Assembly (NCBI RefSeq): GCF_024814435.1
Contig: NZ_JANUXY010000011.1
Location: 1-45,612, forward strand
Direction of reading: 5' to 3'
Length of the DNA: 45,612 nt
DNA from: Staphylococcus americanisciuri
GTDB lineage: Bacteria > Bacillota > Bacilli > Staphylococcales > Staphylococcaceae
The notes under the pieces are model-generated. The model did no database searches. It was given only the letters and a program-made list of their open reading frames with translations, and was not told where the DNA came from. Below, piece after piece: positions 7,738-17,420 of the stretch (within the stretch, counting starts at the first letter, position 1; every line of letters begins with the position of its first letter). Both the position numbers and the translations under genes were made by a program.

Positions 7738-8916
7738 ATGACAAAAATGTATGTAATACAAGGTGGTTATATTTATACGGAAGATGGTGTTGTAAGGGAT
7801 GGTCATATTGTTGTGAAAGATCAACGCATCCACCAGATTAAACATTTTCCATATCAAGGTTCATTACAAGTGATTGATGCATCTGGACAACACATCTTAC
7901 CTGGGTTTATTGACATTCACATTCATGGAGGTTATGGACACGATGTGATGGATGCATCTGTTGAAGGACTTGCTGCATTATCAGAAGGCTTGTTAAGTGA
8001 AGGGACAACAAGCTATCTTGCAACAACGATGACACAATCGAATACAGCTATACATTCAGCGCTCGAGACAGTGGCTACATATGTTGAACAAGCACAGGCA
8101 ACACCATTTAAGCCAGCTGCTGAAATATTAGGGGTACATCTAGAAGGGCCTTTTATTTCTGAACATAAAGTGGGCGCACAAAATCCAGCCTTTGTACAGC
8201 GTCCTTCTGTCCAACAAGTTCAAGCTTTTCAAAAGTCAGCGAATCAGCTAATTAAAATTATGACGTATGCACCAGAGGTAGAAGGTGCACAAGAAACATT
8301 GGCAACCTTGGGTAATGAAATCATCTTTTCAATGGGACATACGGTTGCCACATTTGAACAAGCGACTGAAGCGGTGGCTCATGGTGCGAAACATGTGACA
8401 CATCTCTACAATGCTGCAACATCATTTGCACATCGAGAACCGGGCGTCTTTGGTGCAGCGTGGACGAATCCATTTCTTCATACGGAAATTATTGTTGATG
8501 GGATTCATGCGCATCCAGCAGCTGTTGACGTGGCATATCGCATGAAAGGAAATCATGCCTTATATTTGATTACAGATGCTATGCGTGCTAAAGGGTTGCA
8601 AGATGGTGAGTATGATTTAGGCGGTCAGAATGTCATTGTAAAAGGTAAAGAAGCAAGGCTCGCCAGTGGTGCGCTAGCTGGCAGTATTTTAAAAATGAAT
8701 GATGGTTTGCGCAACTTATTAAATTATACGCATGCGCCTCTAGAAGAATTATGGCGTGTGACAAGTTATAATCAAGCTAAGGCTTTAAATGTTTTGTCAC
8801 ATAAAGGAAGTTTGACAGAAGGTAAAGATGCAGATATTGTTATTTTAAATGATGATATAGAGGTTTTAACGACAATCAAAGCAGGGTATGTAGTGAATAA
8901 TAACAATAACGAGTAA
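7738..8916 (+). CDS. nagA: N-acetylglucosamine-6-phosphate deacetylase
   Basis: A 392-residue amidohydrolase that converts GlcNAc-6-P to GlcN-6-P and acetate in amino-sugar and cell-wall recycling. Metal and catalytic residues are visible: His61 and His63 (DIHIHGG), Glu136 (HLEGPF), His201 (MGHT), His222 (VTHLYNA) and catalytic Asp280 (LITDAM). Length and motifs are complete. GGGATAG precedes the ATG. The following gene encodes a NagB-like protein lacking the deaminase motif, so the usual nagA-nagB pairing is only formally kept. Confidence 0.95.
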   Translation: MTKMYVIQGGYIYTEDGVVRDGHIVVKDQRIHQIKHFPYQGSLQVIDASGQHILPGFIDIHIHGGYGHDVMDASVEGLAALSEGLLSEGTTSYLATTMTQSNTAIHSALETVATYVEQAQATPFKPAAEILGVHLEGPFISEHKVGAQNPAFVQRPSVQQVQAFQKSANQLIKIMTYAPEVEGAQETLATLGNEIIFSMGHTVATFEQATEAVAHGAKHVTHLYNAATSFAHREPGVFGAAWTNPFLHTEIIVDGIHAHPAAVDVAYRMKGNHALYLITDAMRAKGLQDGEYDLGGQNVIVKGKEARLASGALAGSILKMNDGLRNLLNYTHAPLEELWRVTSYNQAKALNVLSHKGSLTEGKDADIVILNDDIEVLTTIKAGYVVNNNNNE

Positions 8917-8939
8917 ACACAATTAAGGAGTGGGTAACG

Positions 8940-9539
8940 ATGGCGATGAATTTTAAAATTTTTAAAGATCAAGATACGGTAGCGACTTTTGTTGCGGATA
9001 TTTTAAGAAAGCAATTCAACAATAATTCAACAACGATTGCAGGTGTGCATTTGCAACACGATCAAGCACCTATTAATGCAGCTTTACAACAAAATGTATC
9101 TAATAATCCAGTAGATTTTAGTCAAATTCATATTTTGGATTACGACAACAATGCAGTTTTTTATAAAAATTTAGGTGTTCCAGAAAAACAAATTCACCAA
9201 ATTCCAACAGATGAGAAGATTGAAGCATTTATTAAGCGTCATGCGAAAACGAAAGAAAACAAAGGTAAGCTAACAATGCAAGTTGTGACGATTGATCGAG
9301 AAGGAAGTATGGGTATCCCGATGAATGATGGTGTATTGATAGCACGTGAGATTATTCTCGTATTAACAGGTAGTGAGAAAGCTGAAGTTGTACGCAAATT
9401 ATACGAAGAGAATGGTAGCACGACATTTGTGCCGTCAAGTTTGAAATCCCATCGCATGGTTAATGTCGTGTTAGATGAAGCAGCAGCGCAAGGACTACCT
9501 GAAGATGTAAGAAGTTATTTTACGGAACTGTATGCTTAA
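8940..9539 (+). CDS. NagB/6-phosphogluconolactonase-fold protein, probably not a deaminase
   Basis: A 199-residue protein. Its C-terminal half (EIILVLTGSEKAEVVRKL, then VPSSLKSHRMVNVVLDEAAA) matches the end of GlcN-6-P deaminase/isomerase (NagB) proteins, and the N terminus (about 1-60) fits the start of that fold. It is about 40 residues shorter than NagB, and the catalytic DGHxxFNEP block is absent, with DREGSMGIPMND in its place. A sugar-phosphate-binding or regulatory role is therefore more likely than deamination; this is inference. Strong AAGGAG nine bases upstream; 23 bases after nagA. Confidence 0.75.
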   Translation: MAMNFKIFKDQDTVATFVADILRKQFNNNSTTIAGVHLQHDQAPINAALQQNVSNNPVDFSQIHILDYDNNAVFYKNLGVPEKQIHQIPTDEKIEAFIKRHAKTKENKGKLTMQVVTIDREGSMGIPMNDGVLIAREIILVLTGSEKAEVVRKLYEENGSTTFVPSSLKSHRMVNVVLDEAAAQGLPEDVRSYFTELYA

Positions 9540-9557
9540 TACTAAGGAGGACTTGTG

Positions 9558-9716
9558 ATGAACAAACAAAATAGTGATAATGGCATGGTTGAGAGCTTTG
9601 AGGAAGTTGTAGAATTGGGCAAAGAGATGGAACAAATCTCTGAGGAGAATGATGAACAAAAGTATGATCAATCGCATGAAGAATCGGTGCGTAGTGATCG
9701 TAAATCAGGTAAATAA
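9558..9716 (+). CDS. Small acidic protein, 52 residues
   Basis: ATG 9558 follows AAGGAGG by nine bases and opens a 52-codon frame (MNKQNSDNGMVESFEEVVEL...) ending at TAA 9714-9716. It is highly charged, Glu/Asp/Gln rich, has no membrane segment and ends in a basic tail (RSDRKSGK). The frame stops just before a strong hairpin, consistent with it being the last gene of the queG-trmL-nagA operon. Function unknown. The good ribosome site and placement support a real gene; many staphylococci carry small unnamed proteins like this. Confidence 0.7.
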   Translation: MNKQNSDNGMVESFEEVVELGKEMEQISEENDEQKYDQSHEESVRSDRKSGK

Positions 9717-9721
9717 CGTAC

Positions 9722-9769
9722 GTAGAAAGCTAGCAGTGTATTTTATTAAAAGGCCTGCTAGCTTTCTAC
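9722..9769. terminator. Hairpin between convergent genes
   Basis: Perfect 15-bp stem (GTAGAAAGCTAGCAG with its complement) around an 18-base loop. It lies between the 52-residue gene and the minus-strand VOC gene and probably terminates both, though the T run is poor on either side. Confidence 0.75.
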
Positions 9770-9791
9770 TTGTGTGTACAAATTGTATATA

Positions 9792-10178
9792 TTACGTGTT
9801 AGTATAGTGGGCTAGTTCAATTAAGTTGTTGTCAGGATCTCTCACATAAATTGATATTATTTTGCCTAGTGCGCCGGTTCTTTCAACAGGTCCCAACTCA
9901 ATATTGATATGCTTTTGTTGAAGATGTAAGATTACCTCGTCGATAGGTTCTACAGTAATCAGACATAAATCAGCAGATCCCGGTGTAGCCATTCCAGCAT
10001 TAGGTGTGATGACTTTGTCTACTTGATGAATATTAATTTTTTGTGGTCCAAATTTTAGTGCCGTGCGGTTGTGCTCAAAATGAATAATTTCCATTCCCAA
10101 TACATCATGATAAAATTTCACAGTCTGTTGAACATCTTCTACTGTCAATACAAGGTGGTCAATATTACGAATGTGCAT
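9792..10178 (-). CDS. VOC/glyoxalase-family metalloenzyme
   Basis: A 128-residue single-module vicinal-oxygen-chelate protein. It opens with IDHLVLTVEDVQQTVKFY and ends with YVRDPDNNLIELA. Likely metal ligands His8, His51 and Glu121 are in the expected places. The family includes glyoxalase I, fosfomycin-resistance and dioxygenase-like enzymes; the short length and LRDPDGNxIEL-type ending match the general VirK/lactoylglutathione-lyase-like group. The substrate cannot be told. AGGAGG is well spaced before the ATG, and the gene stands alone. Confidence 0.85.
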   Translation of the reverse strand: MHIRNIDHLVLTVEDVQQTVKFYHDVLGMEIIHFEHNRTALKFGPQKINIHQVDKVITPNAGMATPGSADLCLITVEPIDEVILHLQQKHINIELGPVERTGALGKIISIYVRDPDNNLIELAHYTNT

Positions 10179-10287
10179 TAGTATGAACCTCCTAGTGAAT
10201 GTGAATAGTTTTATTCTAACCCAAGAATGAACTATCGTAAAAGTTTTTGTATGTTGATGTGACGTGTTATATAAAAATGGTTGTAAA

Positions 10288-10317
10288 TTGTCGCTGTGTA
10301 TATGACATGAATATGAT
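10288..10317 (+). promoter_or_regulatory. Possible promoter of the small membrane protein gene
   Basis: TTGTCG, 18-base spacer, TATGAT (10312-10317), about 40 bases before ATG 10359. Confidence 0.45.
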
Positions 10318-10358
10318 AAAATAATGAGGACTTTACAAACTATATCAAGGTGACAAAA

Positions 10359-10766
10359 ATGAAATTATATCGATATTGGGTGTCTTTACTCGTCATTTCT
10401 ACAATTGTGAATTTACTTTCTATTAAAGGATTTCCATTAGCATTGGGAACACTTTATTTGCCTGTATTATTTAAAGTTGTGCAGTTACAGATGAACTTGT
10501 CTAAAGGACTTGTGGATGATTGTGTAACAGCTGAGACATTTATTCAGAGCAATCAAAAAGGTGTTATTATCAGTGTAATCTGTTGTATCGCAATAACAAT
10601 TGGGCTATATATTTACTTGGACAGCTTTTATGCTGGTCTTGACGGTATTTGGTCATTATTGATACAGCTGAGCCCATTGTTATTAGCACTGGGTATGATT
10701 TTATATATTTTAACAGCTATTGCAGTGATTCAAGCAGTAAAACAACGATATAGAACAATACATTGA
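10359..10766 (+). CDS. Small four-helix membrane protein, function unknown
   Basis: 135 residues from ATG 10359 (AAGGTG lies six bases upstream; a GTG at 10350 overlaps that site). Four hydrophobic helices are visible at about 8-25, 30-43, 71-90 and 101-128, with a short polar loop (about 48-68) and a basic C-terminal tail (KQRYRTIH). I do not recognise a family. It stands alone between a VOC gene on the other strand and a hairpin at 10774-10815, so context gives no hint of its role. Confidence 0.75.
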   Translation: MKLYRYWVSLLVISTIVNLLSIKGFPLALGTLYLPVLFKVVQLQMNLSKGLVDDCVTAETFIQSNQKGVIISVICCIAITIGLYIYLDSFYAGLDGIWSLLIQLSPLLLALGMILYILTAIAVIQAVKQRYRTIH

Positions 10767-10773
10767 GTTTAAA

Positions 10774-10815
10774 GCATAACTAGAAGGCTTATGACAAGTT
10801 TCTAGTTATGCTTTT
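10774..10815 (+). terminator. Terminator after the small membrane protein gene
   Basis: Perfect 11-bp stem GCATAACTAGA/TCTAGTTATGC followed by TTTT. Confidence 0.85.
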
Positions 10816-11152
10816 GTGCGTTTTTAGATGAGCTGATGAATTGAGTTTCTTTAAGACACAAGTAGAATCTTAGCACTCTGTAAAGGGCACTTTATTTTAT
10901 TAAATCTGATAGTAGATAACTGAAGTGAAAATACATGCTTTAAACTTTTTCCTACTATATCAGACTTGCTAGGATAGACAATGGAATCTTGTTAGAAAAA
11001 TGGGATTGCTGTTCTGCGCTCAAGTTCTAATGAGAGACCTGATTTTTAAACACTGACATCAGTTGCCTGGCATATAAATAAAATATGTCCTAGCTTGATA
11101 CAGGACAGTTTTAATTATGCACAATTTTTTACACTTGAGTAGCGAGATGTAA
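10816..11152. other. Intergenic stretch before fumC
   Basis: No credible gene. It holds three structures: an inverted pair TCTGATAGTAG (about 10906) and CTACTATATCAGA (to about 10964), a diverged copy (10977-11014) of the hairpin repeat seen at 33789-33839, and a weak hairpin TGTCCT/AGGACA (11086-11107) followed by GTTTT. Confidence 0.5.
10977..11014. repeat. Diverged copy of staphylococcal intergenic hairpin repeat
   Basis: Aligns, inverted, with the repeat at 33789-33839: both carry GACAA, GAATC, then TTAGAAAAATG, then GATT and CTGT in order, with scattered differences. The degenerate copy would still form only a weak hairpin. Confidence 0.5.
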
Positions 11153-11182
11153 TTGAACGAATATTTCGTTTAATGCTATAAT
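11153..11182 (+). promoter_or_regulatory. fumC promoter with internal palindrome
   Basis: TTGAAC (11153-11158), 18-base spacer, perfect TATAAT (11177-11182), 46 bases before the start. A palindrome AACGAA-TAT-TTCGTT (11156-11170) overlaps the -35 box and spacer, as an operator would. Confidence 0.7.
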
Positions 11183-11227
11183 TTAGGTGTAGAGGTGAAA
11201 CAAAAACAATAAAGGGGTCGAGTAAAT

Positions 11228-12613
11228 ATGTCAGTAAGAATTGAGCATGATACATTTGGAGAAATCGAAGTACCAGCAGATAAATATTGGGGAGCACAAA
11301 CACAACGTAGTAAGCAAAACTTCCCAGTTGGTAAAGAAAAAATGCCGATTGAAGTTGTGTACGGTTTTGCACAATTAAAACGTGCTGCTGCACTTGCAAA
11401 CAATGAGTTAGGCAAGTTGAGCGATGCCAAAAAAGATGCCATTGTGCATGCATGTGACCGTATTTTAGCTGGGGAACTCGATGAACATTTCCCATTGGTT
11501 GTATGGCAAACAGGAAGTGGCACACAAAGTAACATGAATGTCAATGAAGTAGTAAGTTTTGTTGCGAATGAGTATTTGGCAGAACAAGGAAGTGATGAGA
11601 AAATTCATCCAAACGATGATGTGAATAAGTCTCAAAGTTCTAACGATACATTCCCAACAGCGATGCATGTAGCACTCTATCATGAAATTGAACAAAAGTT
11701 AGTGCCTGCATTAAAAGGATTACGTGATACTTTCTACAATAAGGAGCAGGCATATCAAGATATCATCAAAATCGGTCGTACACACTTACAAGACGCAACA
11801 CCGATTACACTGGGTCAAGAAATCAGTGGCTGGCGCTATATGTTAGATGTTTGCGAACAATTGCTTGCAGATTCTAAAAAGCACATTTTGAATTTAGCAA
11901 TTGGTGGGACTGCAGTTGGTACAGGTATTAACGCGCATCCTGAGTTCGGTGATAAAGTAGCAGCGCATATTTCGGAAAATACAGGTTATCCGTTTGTCTC
12001 TTCACCTAATAAATTCCATGCATTGACTGCGCATGATGAAGTTGTACAGTTACATGGCAGCTTGAAAGCGCTTGCTGGCGATTTGATGAAAATTGCTAAT
12101 GATGTAAGATGGTTAGCATCTGGTCCACGTGCTGGATTAGCTGAAATTTCAATTCCAGAAAACGAGCCAGGTTCATCTATCATGCCGGGTAAAGTAAATC
12201 CAACGCAATGTGAAATGTTAACAATGGTTGCTGTACAAGTTATGGGAAATGATACGGTCATTGGCATTTCTAGTTCACAAGGTAACTTTGAATTGAATGT
12301 ATTTAAACCAGTAATTTTGCATAATACATTACAATCAATTTATTTATTAGCGGATGGTATGAATACATTTAATGAAAACTGTGCAGTAGGCATTGAACCA
12401 ATCGAGGCACATATCGATAATTATTTAAACCAATCATTGATGTTAGTGACAGCATTAAACCCACATATCGGTTATGAAAACGCAGCATCAATCGCTAAAA
12501 AAGCACATAGAGAAGGATTAACATTGAAAGAAGCGGCGATTCAATCAGGGCACCTAACAGAAGAACAGTTTGAACAATGGATTCGTCCAGCTGATATGGT
12601 TCATCCTAAATAA
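11228..12613 (+). CDS. fumC: Class II fumarate hydratase
   Basis: A 461-residue, full-length iron-independent fumarase interconverting fumarate and L-malate in the TCA cycle. The superfamily signature [11 protein letters not shown] is intact, as are the substrate loops [19 protein letters not shown] and [17 protein letters not shown] precedes ATG 11228. The gene has a strong promoter with a palindrome between its boxes, suggesting repression. ppx follows after 21 bases with its own ribosome site and may be co-transcribed. Confidence 0.97.
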   Translation: MSVRIEHDTFGEIEVPADKYWGAQTQRSKQNFPVGKEKMPIEVVYGFAQLKRAAALANNELGKLSDAKKDAIVHACDRILAGELDEHFPLVVWQTGSGTQSNMNVNEVVSFVANEYLAEQGSDEKIHPNDDVNKSQSSNDTFPTAMHVALYHEIEQKLVPALKGLRDTFYNKEQAYQDIIKIGRTHLQDATPITLGQEISGWRYMLDVCEQLLADSKKHILNLAIGGTAVGTGINAHPEFGDKVAAHISENTGYPFVSSPNKFHALTAHDEVVQLHGSLKALAGDLMKIANDVRWLASGPRAGLAEISIPENEPGSSIMPGKVNPTQCEMLTMVAVQVMGNDTVIGISSSQGNFELNVFKPVILHNTLQSIYLLADGMNTFNENCAVGIEPIEAHIDNYLNQSLMLVTALNPHIGYENAASIAKKAHREGLTLKEAAIQSGHLTEEQFEQWIRPADMVHPK

Positions 12614-12634
12614 TCGAGGAGGCAACTTGTACGT

Positions 12635-14167
12635 ATGGAACGCAATGCTTTAATAGACATTGGATCTAACACCATTCGTCTAGTAATCGTTGAATTTGAT
12701 CACGATACAGGCTTGAATGAGATTCAAAATATCAAAACCCCTGCACGACTAAGTCAATATTTAGATGAGGCAGGAAATATGCTTGAAGAGGGCGTAGACG
12801 TTTTAGTCACAGCTTTACAGAGTTTCAAAAAGGTTGCTGAAGCATTCAAAGTGTCAGCATTGTATCCGATTGCAACTGCAGCCATTCGTCAGTCCCAAAA
12901 TCAACAGACCATTGTGCGACGTGTAAAAAAAGAAGTCGGAATTGATATCATCTTGATACCTGAAGAAGATGAGGCGTTCTATGGCGCATATGCCGTTACA
13001 CACACGACAGATATTCAAAATGGTATTACCGTTGATATTGGTGGTGGTTCTACAGAATTGACGTATTTCAAAAATAAAAAAATTAAGCAGGCTGTCAGTT
13101 TTCCATTCGGTGTTGTTACGCTTACACGCATGTTTTTTGATGGGAAACAACATAATGACAAGGAAGCACTTAAGAAGTTGGAGAAGTTTCTGAAAAAGTC
13201 ATTCAGCAAGTTAGATTGGATTGCAAATAAAGGTGTACCATTAATCGGTATCGGTGGTTCTGCTCGAAACTGTGCGCGCATTCACCAAGCGTTACGACAA
13301 TATCCAATTGCGGGTGTCCACAGCTATTCGATGACACATGATGATTTAACAACGGTCTATGAAACATTGAAGGCGAATTCTAGAGATGAGTTAGTGAACT
13401 TAGATGGCTTGAGTCGAGATCGTATGGATATCATCATACCTGCTGTCGTTGTGTTTAATGTGCTATTTAATCTGATACAAGCGGAATCTTTTACATTTTC
13501 ACGTAAAGGTATTCGTGAAGGTTTTATGATGCATCAAATTGCTAAGACACATCGCGGCGAGTTCAGAAAGGAAAATGTCCAAAGCGATGCGCTACGTCAT
13601 TTGGCGAATGAATATAGAATTGAACCAACAGGTGCCAAACAACGTCAAAAACTTGCAGAAACTTTGTTAACGCAATTGACAGAACAAGATAAGTTAAAGG
13701 TCGATGAAGAAGTGCAACAACGCTTTTTACAAGCAGCCTATCTCTATTATTTAGGTAAGTTTATCGACTCTGACTCCAGTTCACAACATACGTATTATAT
13801 TATTGCTAACTCTAGTATCAATGGTTTGACACATAAAGAACGTGTAAGGTTAGCGCTGCTTACAAGCTTTAAAAATAAGTCATTATTAAAGCAATATAGC
13901 GATGAGACACAATGGTTTTCAGATAAAGAACTCAGTGATATTCAAGCATTGGGCGGTATTCTCAAGTTTGTCAATGCGCTCAATATATCAAACACGAATA
14001 CAGTCAACCAAGTAGCACTAATCACTGACTCCGATGTCGAACAATACCAATTGAATGTGTATTATCAAGGGGAACCCATCGCTGAGCAGTATCAGTCAAA
14101 CCGTCAGAAAAAGCACATTGAAAAAATATTGAAGGCTAAACTTAGTATTCAATTTATCAAAAAATAG
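12635..14167 (+). CDS. ppx: Exopolyphosphatase / Ppx-GppA family phosphatase
   Basis: A 510-residue protein with the actin-like ATPase fold. The first phosphate loop is LIDIGSNTIRLVI (residues about 6-18) and the second is VDIGGGSTELTYF (about 130-142). Residues about 310-500 form an HD-like C-terminal helical domain. It removes phosphate from the ends of polyphosphate, or hydrolyses pppGpp; the sequence alone does not decide. The downstream gene is polyphosphate kinase, which favours a polyphosphate role. The site GAGGAGG before ATG 12635 is strong. Confidence 0.92.
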   Translation: MERNALIDIGSNTIRLVIVEFDHDTGLNEIQNIKTPARLSQYLDEAGNMLEEGVDVLVTALQSFKKVAEAFKVSALYPIATAAIRQSQNQQTIVRRVKKEVGIDIILIPEEDEAFYGAYAVTHTTDIQNGITVDIGGGSTELTYFKNKKIKQAVSFPFGVVTLTRMFFDGKQHNDKEALKKLEKFLKKSFSKLDWIANKGVPLIGIGGSARNCARIHQALRQYPIAGVHSYSMTHDDLTTVYETLKANSRDELVNLDGLSRDRMDIIIPAVVVFNVLFNLIQAESFTFSRKGIREGFMMHQIAKTHRGEFRKENVQSDALRHLANEYRIEPTGAKQRQKLAETLLTQLTEQDKLKVDEEVQQRFLQAAYLYYLGKFIDSDSSSQHTYYIIANSSINGLTHKERVRLALLTSFKNKSLLKQYSDETQWFSDKELSDIQALGGILKFVNALNISNTNTVNQVALITDSDVEQYQLNVYYQGEPIAEQYQSNRQKKHIEKILKAKLSIQFIKK

Positions 14168-14227
14168 TTTTTGCATATTAAGGTGTAATTGAAAGTGATT
14201 ATGTAAAGACTGCCGAGAGAAAAGAGA

Positions 14228-14256
14228 TTGACATTGGAATCGTAAGTGTATATACA
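14228..14256 (+). promoter_or_regulatory. Promoter of ppk
   Basis: Consensus TTGACA (14228-14233), 17-base spacer, TATACA (14251-14256). It lets ppk be expressed separately from ppx, with a leader of about 85 bases. Confidence 0.8.
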
Positions 14257-14347
14257 ACGCTGTTTTGGTGCGATTCAAACGTTAACGGAGGTCTTAATTG
14301 GTATCACACCTAAGTAGCAGGTATATAGAATAAGGTGGATGATAAAA

Positions 14348-16507
14348 GTGACAAACAATAAAGTGAAATTTGATATTAATGACCCTAGTTTTTATAACAA
14401 TCGAGAAGTAAGCTGGCTTGATTTCAATTATCGAGTACTTCAAGAAGCATGTGATAAAACCAATCCCTTGTTAGAACGACTCAATTTTATTGCAATCGGC
14501 AGTTCTAATTTAGATGAATTTTTCATGGTACGTGTCGCTGGCTTAAAAGACCAAGTCAAAATGGGCTACGATAAACCAGAAAATAAGTCGCAATTGACAC
14601 CTTCCGAACAATTACAAGCGATTGAAAGAAAGAACCGTAAAAATGTTTCATTCCAATATCATCGCTTTAATGAACTCATGGAAGAATTGAAGACGTACGA
14701 TGTATATTTAACGAAGCCAGATGCGTTAGATGAAGCTTTAAGAGAACGTCTAAAAACTATCTTTTTGAATGAAATTTTACCGACTTTGACACCATTAGGT
14801 ATTGATGCGTATCGCCCATTTCCTAAGCTCAACAATAAAACATTAAATATTTTTGTGGATATCGATACAGGCAATGAAGTGAATTCTGCGATAGTTCAAA
14901 TTCCAACATTGCTAGATCGTTTCACAACAATTAATGATGGCAATAAACATTACATTATTTTGATTGAAGATATTATTTCATATTTTATGGGGTATTTGTT
15001 TAGAGGTTATGAAATCTTAAATACCTATACATTTAGAATAACGCGCAATGCTGATTTGATGATTCATGAAGATGGTGCAGAGGACTTATTGATTGAAATT
15101 GAACGCTTTTTGAAAGAACGTAAAAGTGGGGCAGCTGTTCGTCTAGAAATAGATAACCGTGGCCAACAAGATTTGGAAATTGATTGGCTAATCGATACTT
15201 TAGAGCTAACGCCCGAAGATGTTTATTATACAGATGGTCCGTTAGATTTAACCATGGTCTTTGAACTTGTGGGACATTTATCGAATAAGCTAAAAGACTT
15301 GAAATACCCACGTTATACACCACAAGTCCCACAATCATTAGGTGATCGCAATGTATATGGCCTTGCATTAAAGCGTGATATTTTCTTTCATCATCCATAT
15401 GAATCATTCGATCCGATTGTAGACTTTATTAGGGAAGCTTCTGAAGATCCGAATACGATGGCGATTAAACAAACACTTTATCGTGTAAGTAGTGATTCGC
15501 CGATTATTGAGGCATTAAAAAATGCGGCGGAAAATGGTAAGCAAGTAACAGTGTTAGTTGAGTTAAAAGCACGTTTTGATGAAGAAAACAATGTCCATTG
15601 GGCACGTATGTTAGAAGAAGCAGGTTGTCATGTAATGTATGGTATGACGCACTTAAAAACACATAGTAAAATCACATTGGTTGTTAAGCGTATCAATGGC
15701 GAACTCGTGCCGTTCGTTCATTTAGGCACGGGTAATTATAATGACAAAACAGCCAAACTATATACTGACATGGGAATTATCACAACCAATAAGAAAATTG
15801 CACAAGATGCGATGAGTTTCTTTAATTATTTGAGCGGTTATTCTATCAAACCAGATTATCAAGAATTAATCGTTGCACCATATGAAATTCGAGATTTGTT
15901 TATCGAACGGATTGATGAAGAGATTGAAAGTCACAAGAAACATGGCAATGGTAAGATGATGATGAAAATGAACTCATTGACTGATAAAGCACTTATTATG
16001 AAGTTGTTCGAAGCATCTCAGGCTGGCGTAAAAGTACAGTTAATCATCAGAGGTATTTGCTGTTTGAAACCGGGGATTCCTGGTGTAAGTGAAAATATTG
16101 AAGTTGTGAGTATTGTCGGTCGTTTATTAGAGCATTCACGTATCTACTATTTCCATAACAATGGCGATGCGCGCATTTATTTATCTTCTGCGGATATGAT
16201 GACACGCAATATGATTAAGCGTGTAGAAATTTTATTCCCAGTGTTAAATAAGGATATTGCTAATCGTTTAGTGGATTACATGAATTTGCAGCTTTCAGAC
16301 AATCAAAAGGGACGTTATCAAGATCGTTATGGTGTCTATCATTACGTTGAAAATGATTTGGAGCCATTAAATGCACAAGAATATTTAATGAATGAAGCAG
16401 TGGAATATGGTATTCAATTGAAAAAAGAGAATATTATTGAGACAGGTCAACCTGTACGTGCTGCATCTAGTTGGGTGCGTCGGTTTCGCAACAAACTCAA
16501 ACGTTAA
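14348..16507 (+). CDS. ppk: Polyphosphate kinase 1
   Basis: About 719 residues, full length. It reversibly polymerises the ATP gamma-phosphate into polyphosphate. The order is N domain ([10 protein letters not shown]), head domain, and two phospholipase-D-like catalytic domains. The histidine that becomes phosphorylated lies in [11 protein letters not shown], and the second catalytic histidine in [16 protein letters not shown] 14348 is preferred because AAGGTGG (14332-14338) sits nine bases upstream; the ATG at 14339 would touch that site. It has its own promoter and ends at a strong bidirectional hairpin. Confidence 0.94.
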   Translation: MTNNKVKFDINDPSFYNNREVSWLDFNYRVLQEACDKTNPLLERLNFIAIGSSNLDEFFMVRVAGLKDQVKMGYDKPENKSQLTPSEQLQAIERKNRKNVSFQYHRFNELMEELKTYDVYLTKPDALDEALRERLKTIFLNEILPTLTPLGIDAYRPFPKLNNKTLNIFVDIDTGNEVNSAIVQIPTLLDRFTTINDGNKHYIILIEDIISYFMGYLFRGYEILNTYTFRITRNADLMIHEDGAEDLLIEIERFLKERKSGAAVRLEIDNRGQQDLEIDWLIDTLELTPEDVYYTDGPLDLTMVFELVGHLSNKLKDLKYPRYTPQVPQSLGDRNVYGLALKRDIFFHHPYESFDPIVDFIREASEDPNTMAIKQTLYRVSSDSPIIEALKNAAENGKQVTVLVELKARFDEENNVHWARMLEEAGCHVMYGMTHLKTHSKITLVVKRINGELVPFVHLGTGNYNDKTAKLYTDMGIITTNKKIAQDAMSFFNYLSGYSIKPDYQELIVAPYEIRDLFIERIDEEIESHKKHGNGKMMMKMNSLTDKALIMKLFEASQAGVKVQLIIRGICCLKPGIPGVSENIEVVSIVGRLLEHSRIYYFHNNGDARIYLSSADMMTRNMIKRVEILFPVLNKDIANRLVDYMNLQLSDNQKGRYQDRYGVYHYVENDLEPLNAQEYLMNEAVEYGIQLKKENIIETGQPVRAASSWVRRFRNKLKR

Positions 16508-16513
16508 TTAGCT

Positions 16514-16558
16514 AAAAAAGTTCGCTTATGTGAAGGAACACATAGGCGAACTTTTTTT
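16514..16558. terminator. Bidirectional terminator, ppk / pseudouridine synthase
   Basis: A 13-bp stem (GTTCGC...GTG with one G-U) around AAGGAA, flanked by six A on the left and seven T on the right, so it works for both convergent genes. Confidence 0.93.
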
Positions 16559-16559
16559 A

Positions 16560-17387
16560 CTATTTTACATCGTCGAGCGATACAGATATGGCTTCTTGCG
16601 TGAATGGATGTACGAATTCAATTTGATAACTTTCTAATTTTAATTGTCGTAAAGTTGCATCACTATACAGCGGATCACCAAGAACTGGATGACCTATCTC
16701 AGCAAGATGTACACGTATTTGATGGGTACGGCCAGTATCAAGTTTAACGTATAGTTGACATACACCCTCTTTTAACATTTCTGACTTGAGGATGTGTGTC
16801 ACAGCACGCTGACCTGTAGGAGATACACGTCGCTTATTTGGATGGAATTTATCTTTTCCAATAGGCATATCAATCGTTTGTGGCTTAATAGGCAACAAAC
16901 TTTTGACTTGTGCACGATAGATTCGGTGGATTTCGTTATCTTCTAACATGCGGTCTAATATTTTTTTAACCAGTGGATTTTTTGCCACAATAAGTAAGCC
17001 AACTGTTTCTTGATCGAGACGATGAATGGGTTCTACGTAAGGACAATTCAATGTATAGATGACGTGATTCATCAAAGTGTTGCTTTCTTTCAAGTCATTT
17101 GGATGCGTTTTAACACCTTTAGGCTTGAGGACAATCGCAAGGTAATCATCTTCATAAACGATATTAGCATAACGATAGCTTGGTAAATATTGACTTTCAG
17201 CGCCAGAATCAGGCAATAACACTGTATCACCAGTATGAATCTGTGTATTTAATGTTGCGGCATCACCATTTACTGTAATTTCTTTCGACATATTAAGTTG
17301 ATGTAATTCTTTTTTGGGTAATTTTAAAGCTTGAAACATAGCTCTTAAAGTCATGTCATTAAATTGTTGAGGGATTAAAATCTTCAT
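16560..17387 (-). CDS. RluA-family RNA pseudouridine synthase
   Basis: 275 residues from the ATG at 17387, which follows AAGGAGG. An S4-like N-terminal region (about 15-65, with ITVNGDAAT) precedes the catalytic domain. The catalytic aspartate is in HRLDQETVGLLIVAK, and TGRTHQIRVHLAEIGHP and GDPLYSD are the other conserved blocks. It isomerises uridine to pseudouridine in rRNA or tRNA. Several RluA paralogues exist in staphylococci, so the target site (RluD, YjbO or YlyB type) is not assigned. Confidence 0.92.
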   Translation of the reverse strand: MKILIPQQFNDMTLRAMFQALKLPKKELHQLNMSKEITVNGDAATLNTQIHTGDTVLLPDSGAESQYLPSYRYANIVYEDDYLAIVLKPKGVKTHPNDLKESNTLMNHVIYTLNCPYVEPIHRLDQETVGLLIVAKNPLVKKILDRMLEDNEIHRIYRAQVKSLLPIKPQTIDMPIGKDKFHPNKRRVSPTGQRAVTHILKSEMLKEGVCQLYVKLDTGRTHQIRVHLAEIGHPVLGDPLYSDATLRQLKLESYQIEFVHPFTQEAISVSLDDVK

Positions 17388-17420
17388 AATAGCCTCCTTA
17401 AGTCTTTCTATCATACCATA

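Noticed and set aside
9722..9769. Hairpin as a possible attachment site or small RNA
   Set aside because: It lies between convergent gene ends, where a bidirectional terminator is the simplest reading.
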